From the NCBI GenBank assembly GCA_017995695.1, contig JAGOIJ010000085.1, positions 1 through 7,140 on the forward strand: a DNA stretch of 7,140 nt. The letters run 5' to 3'. How positions within the stretch are numbered: the stretch's first letter is position 1; each line of letters opens with the position of its first letter. Shown one piece after another: positions 6,458-7,140 of the stretch. Under the pieces are notes generated by a model. It saw only the letters and a list, made by a program, of their open reading frames with translations. It made no database searches and had not been told where the DNA came from. The DNA comes from Candidatus Omnitrophota bacterium. Its GTDB lineage: Bacteria; Omnitrophota; Gorgyraeia; Gygaellales; Profunditerraquicolaceae. A program made the position numbers and the translations under genes.

Positions 6458-7140
6458 TTAAGCCTTTGTTGCCTCAAGGAGGTTACGCATAAGCATGGTT
6501 ACCGTCAAAGGCCCTACGCCTCCGGGCACAGGCGTAATCATTGAGGCGCGCTGCTGGGCTTCCTGGAATTCCACATCACCCACAATCTTATCTCCAACGC
6601 GATTAATACCGACATCGATAACCAGTGCCCCCTCTTTAATCCAATTCCCCTTGATCAAACCAGCCTTGCCTACCGCGACAATCAAAATTTCTGCCCTTTG
6701 CACATGCTCTTGGAGTTTTTGGGCCTTGCTGGTTCCAATATGACAGACAGTAACCGTAGCAAAATGCTCTAGCAAAAGTAATGCCAGAGGCTTACCGACA
6801 ATCTCGCTATGGCCGACCACGACAACTTCTTTGCCATATAAATCAACGCCGGATTCTTTTAATAACTCCATAACCGCCGCAGGGGTACAAGGCAACATCC
6901 TTGCCTTACCAAATAAAATCTTGCCGATATTCGCAGGATGCATGCCTTCAACATCCTTGTCCGGATTAATATAATAACTAACCTTCTTATAATCGATCTG
7001 GGCAGGAAGCGGCATCTGCACAATAATACCATGAACGGATGTATCGGCATTTAGTTTTTGGATAACCTCTATCAGTTGCGTTTCGGTTATCTGTTGACCC
7101 AGAGCGTGAAGCTGATAGACAATACCAAGCGACTCCGCAG
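6458..7140 (-). CDS. folD: Bifunctional methylenetetrahydrofolate dehydrogenase / methenyltetrahydrofolate cyclohydrolase (partial, 5' end beyond window)
   Basis: FolD oxidises 5,10-methylene-THF with NAD(P)+ and hydrolyses methenyl-THF to 10-formyl-THF; in the Wood-Ljungdahl direction both steps run in reverse. About 226 codons are present and the frame stays open to the right edge. The N-terminal part, including the catalytic Lys/Tyr region, is missing (full length is about 285-295). Visible hallmarks are VHGIIVQMPLP with the conserved Gln, LPCTPAAVMELL, the dinucleotide motif VVVGHSEIVGKP, ILIVAVGKAG, VIDVGINR, GDVEF and the family signature ITPVPGGVGPLTV. The folate-site motif usually reading KDVDG is KDVEG here (6943-6957), a conservative Asp-to-Glu change. 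The GHS motif has His where many members have Arg, which may affect NAD versus NADP preference. It is the first visible gene of the operon; its promoter must lie outside the window. Confidence 0.97.
   Translation of the reverse strand, partial: AESLGIVYQLHALGQQITETQLIEVIQKLNADTSVHGIIVQMPLPAQIDYKKVSYYINPDKDVEGMHPANIGKILFGKARMLPCTPAAVMELLKESGVDLYGKEVVVVGHSEIVGKPLALLLLEHFATVTVCHIGTSKAQKLQEHVQRAEILIVAVGKAGLIKGNWIKEGALVIDVGINRVGDKIVGDVEFQEAQQRASMITPVPGGVGPLTVTMLMRNLLEATKA

Overview
The window is a stretch of bacterial chromosome in which every convincing gene lies on the minus strand. It carries part of a Wood-Ljungdahl (reductive acetyl-CoA) and one-carbon folate locus, followed by a housekeeping region. 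In transcription order, from high to low coordinates, the genes are: folD (5' end outside the window), a DUF486-type small membrane protein, a palindromic REP/MITE-like repeat, metF, a short FAD-dependent oxidoreductase, acsB, an intergenic gap with its own promoter, a secreted TPR protein, and the start of polA (3' end outside the window).

folD, metF and acsB cover consecutive steps of the methyl branch and the final condensation. FolD interconverts methenyl- and methylene-tetrahydrofolate, MetF makes methyl-tetrahydrofolate, and AcsB joins the methyl group, CO and CoA into acetyl-CoA. The oxidoreductase sits between metF and acsB, 14 bases after metF and overlapping acsB by 16 bases, so it is probably translationally coupled to acsB and a candidate redox partner in this pathway. 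CODH (acsA), the corrinoid protein (acsC/acsD), the methyltransferase (acsE), formyl-THF synthetase (fhs) and metV are not in the window. They may lie beyond the right edge or elsewhere.

The AcsB is the bacterial, full-length form with the complete A-cluster ligand set. The host is therefore an anaerobic bacterium able to run the pathway, either for acetogenesis or carbon fixation or in reverse. The moderate GC content, the secreted TPR protein, the abundant-type palindromic repeat and the compact locus would fit an uncultured lineage such as Omnitrophota. That assignment is an inference and is not proved by the sequence.

The least explained parts are the oxidoreductase with degraded cofactor motifs, the repeat that supplies an upstream ATG to metF, the roughly 200-base gap after acsB (an inverted repeat plus short overlapping open frames), and a near-consensus promoter that overlaps the longest possible start of the TPR gene. 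I see no CRISPR array, tRNA, rRNA, transposase or phage gene.
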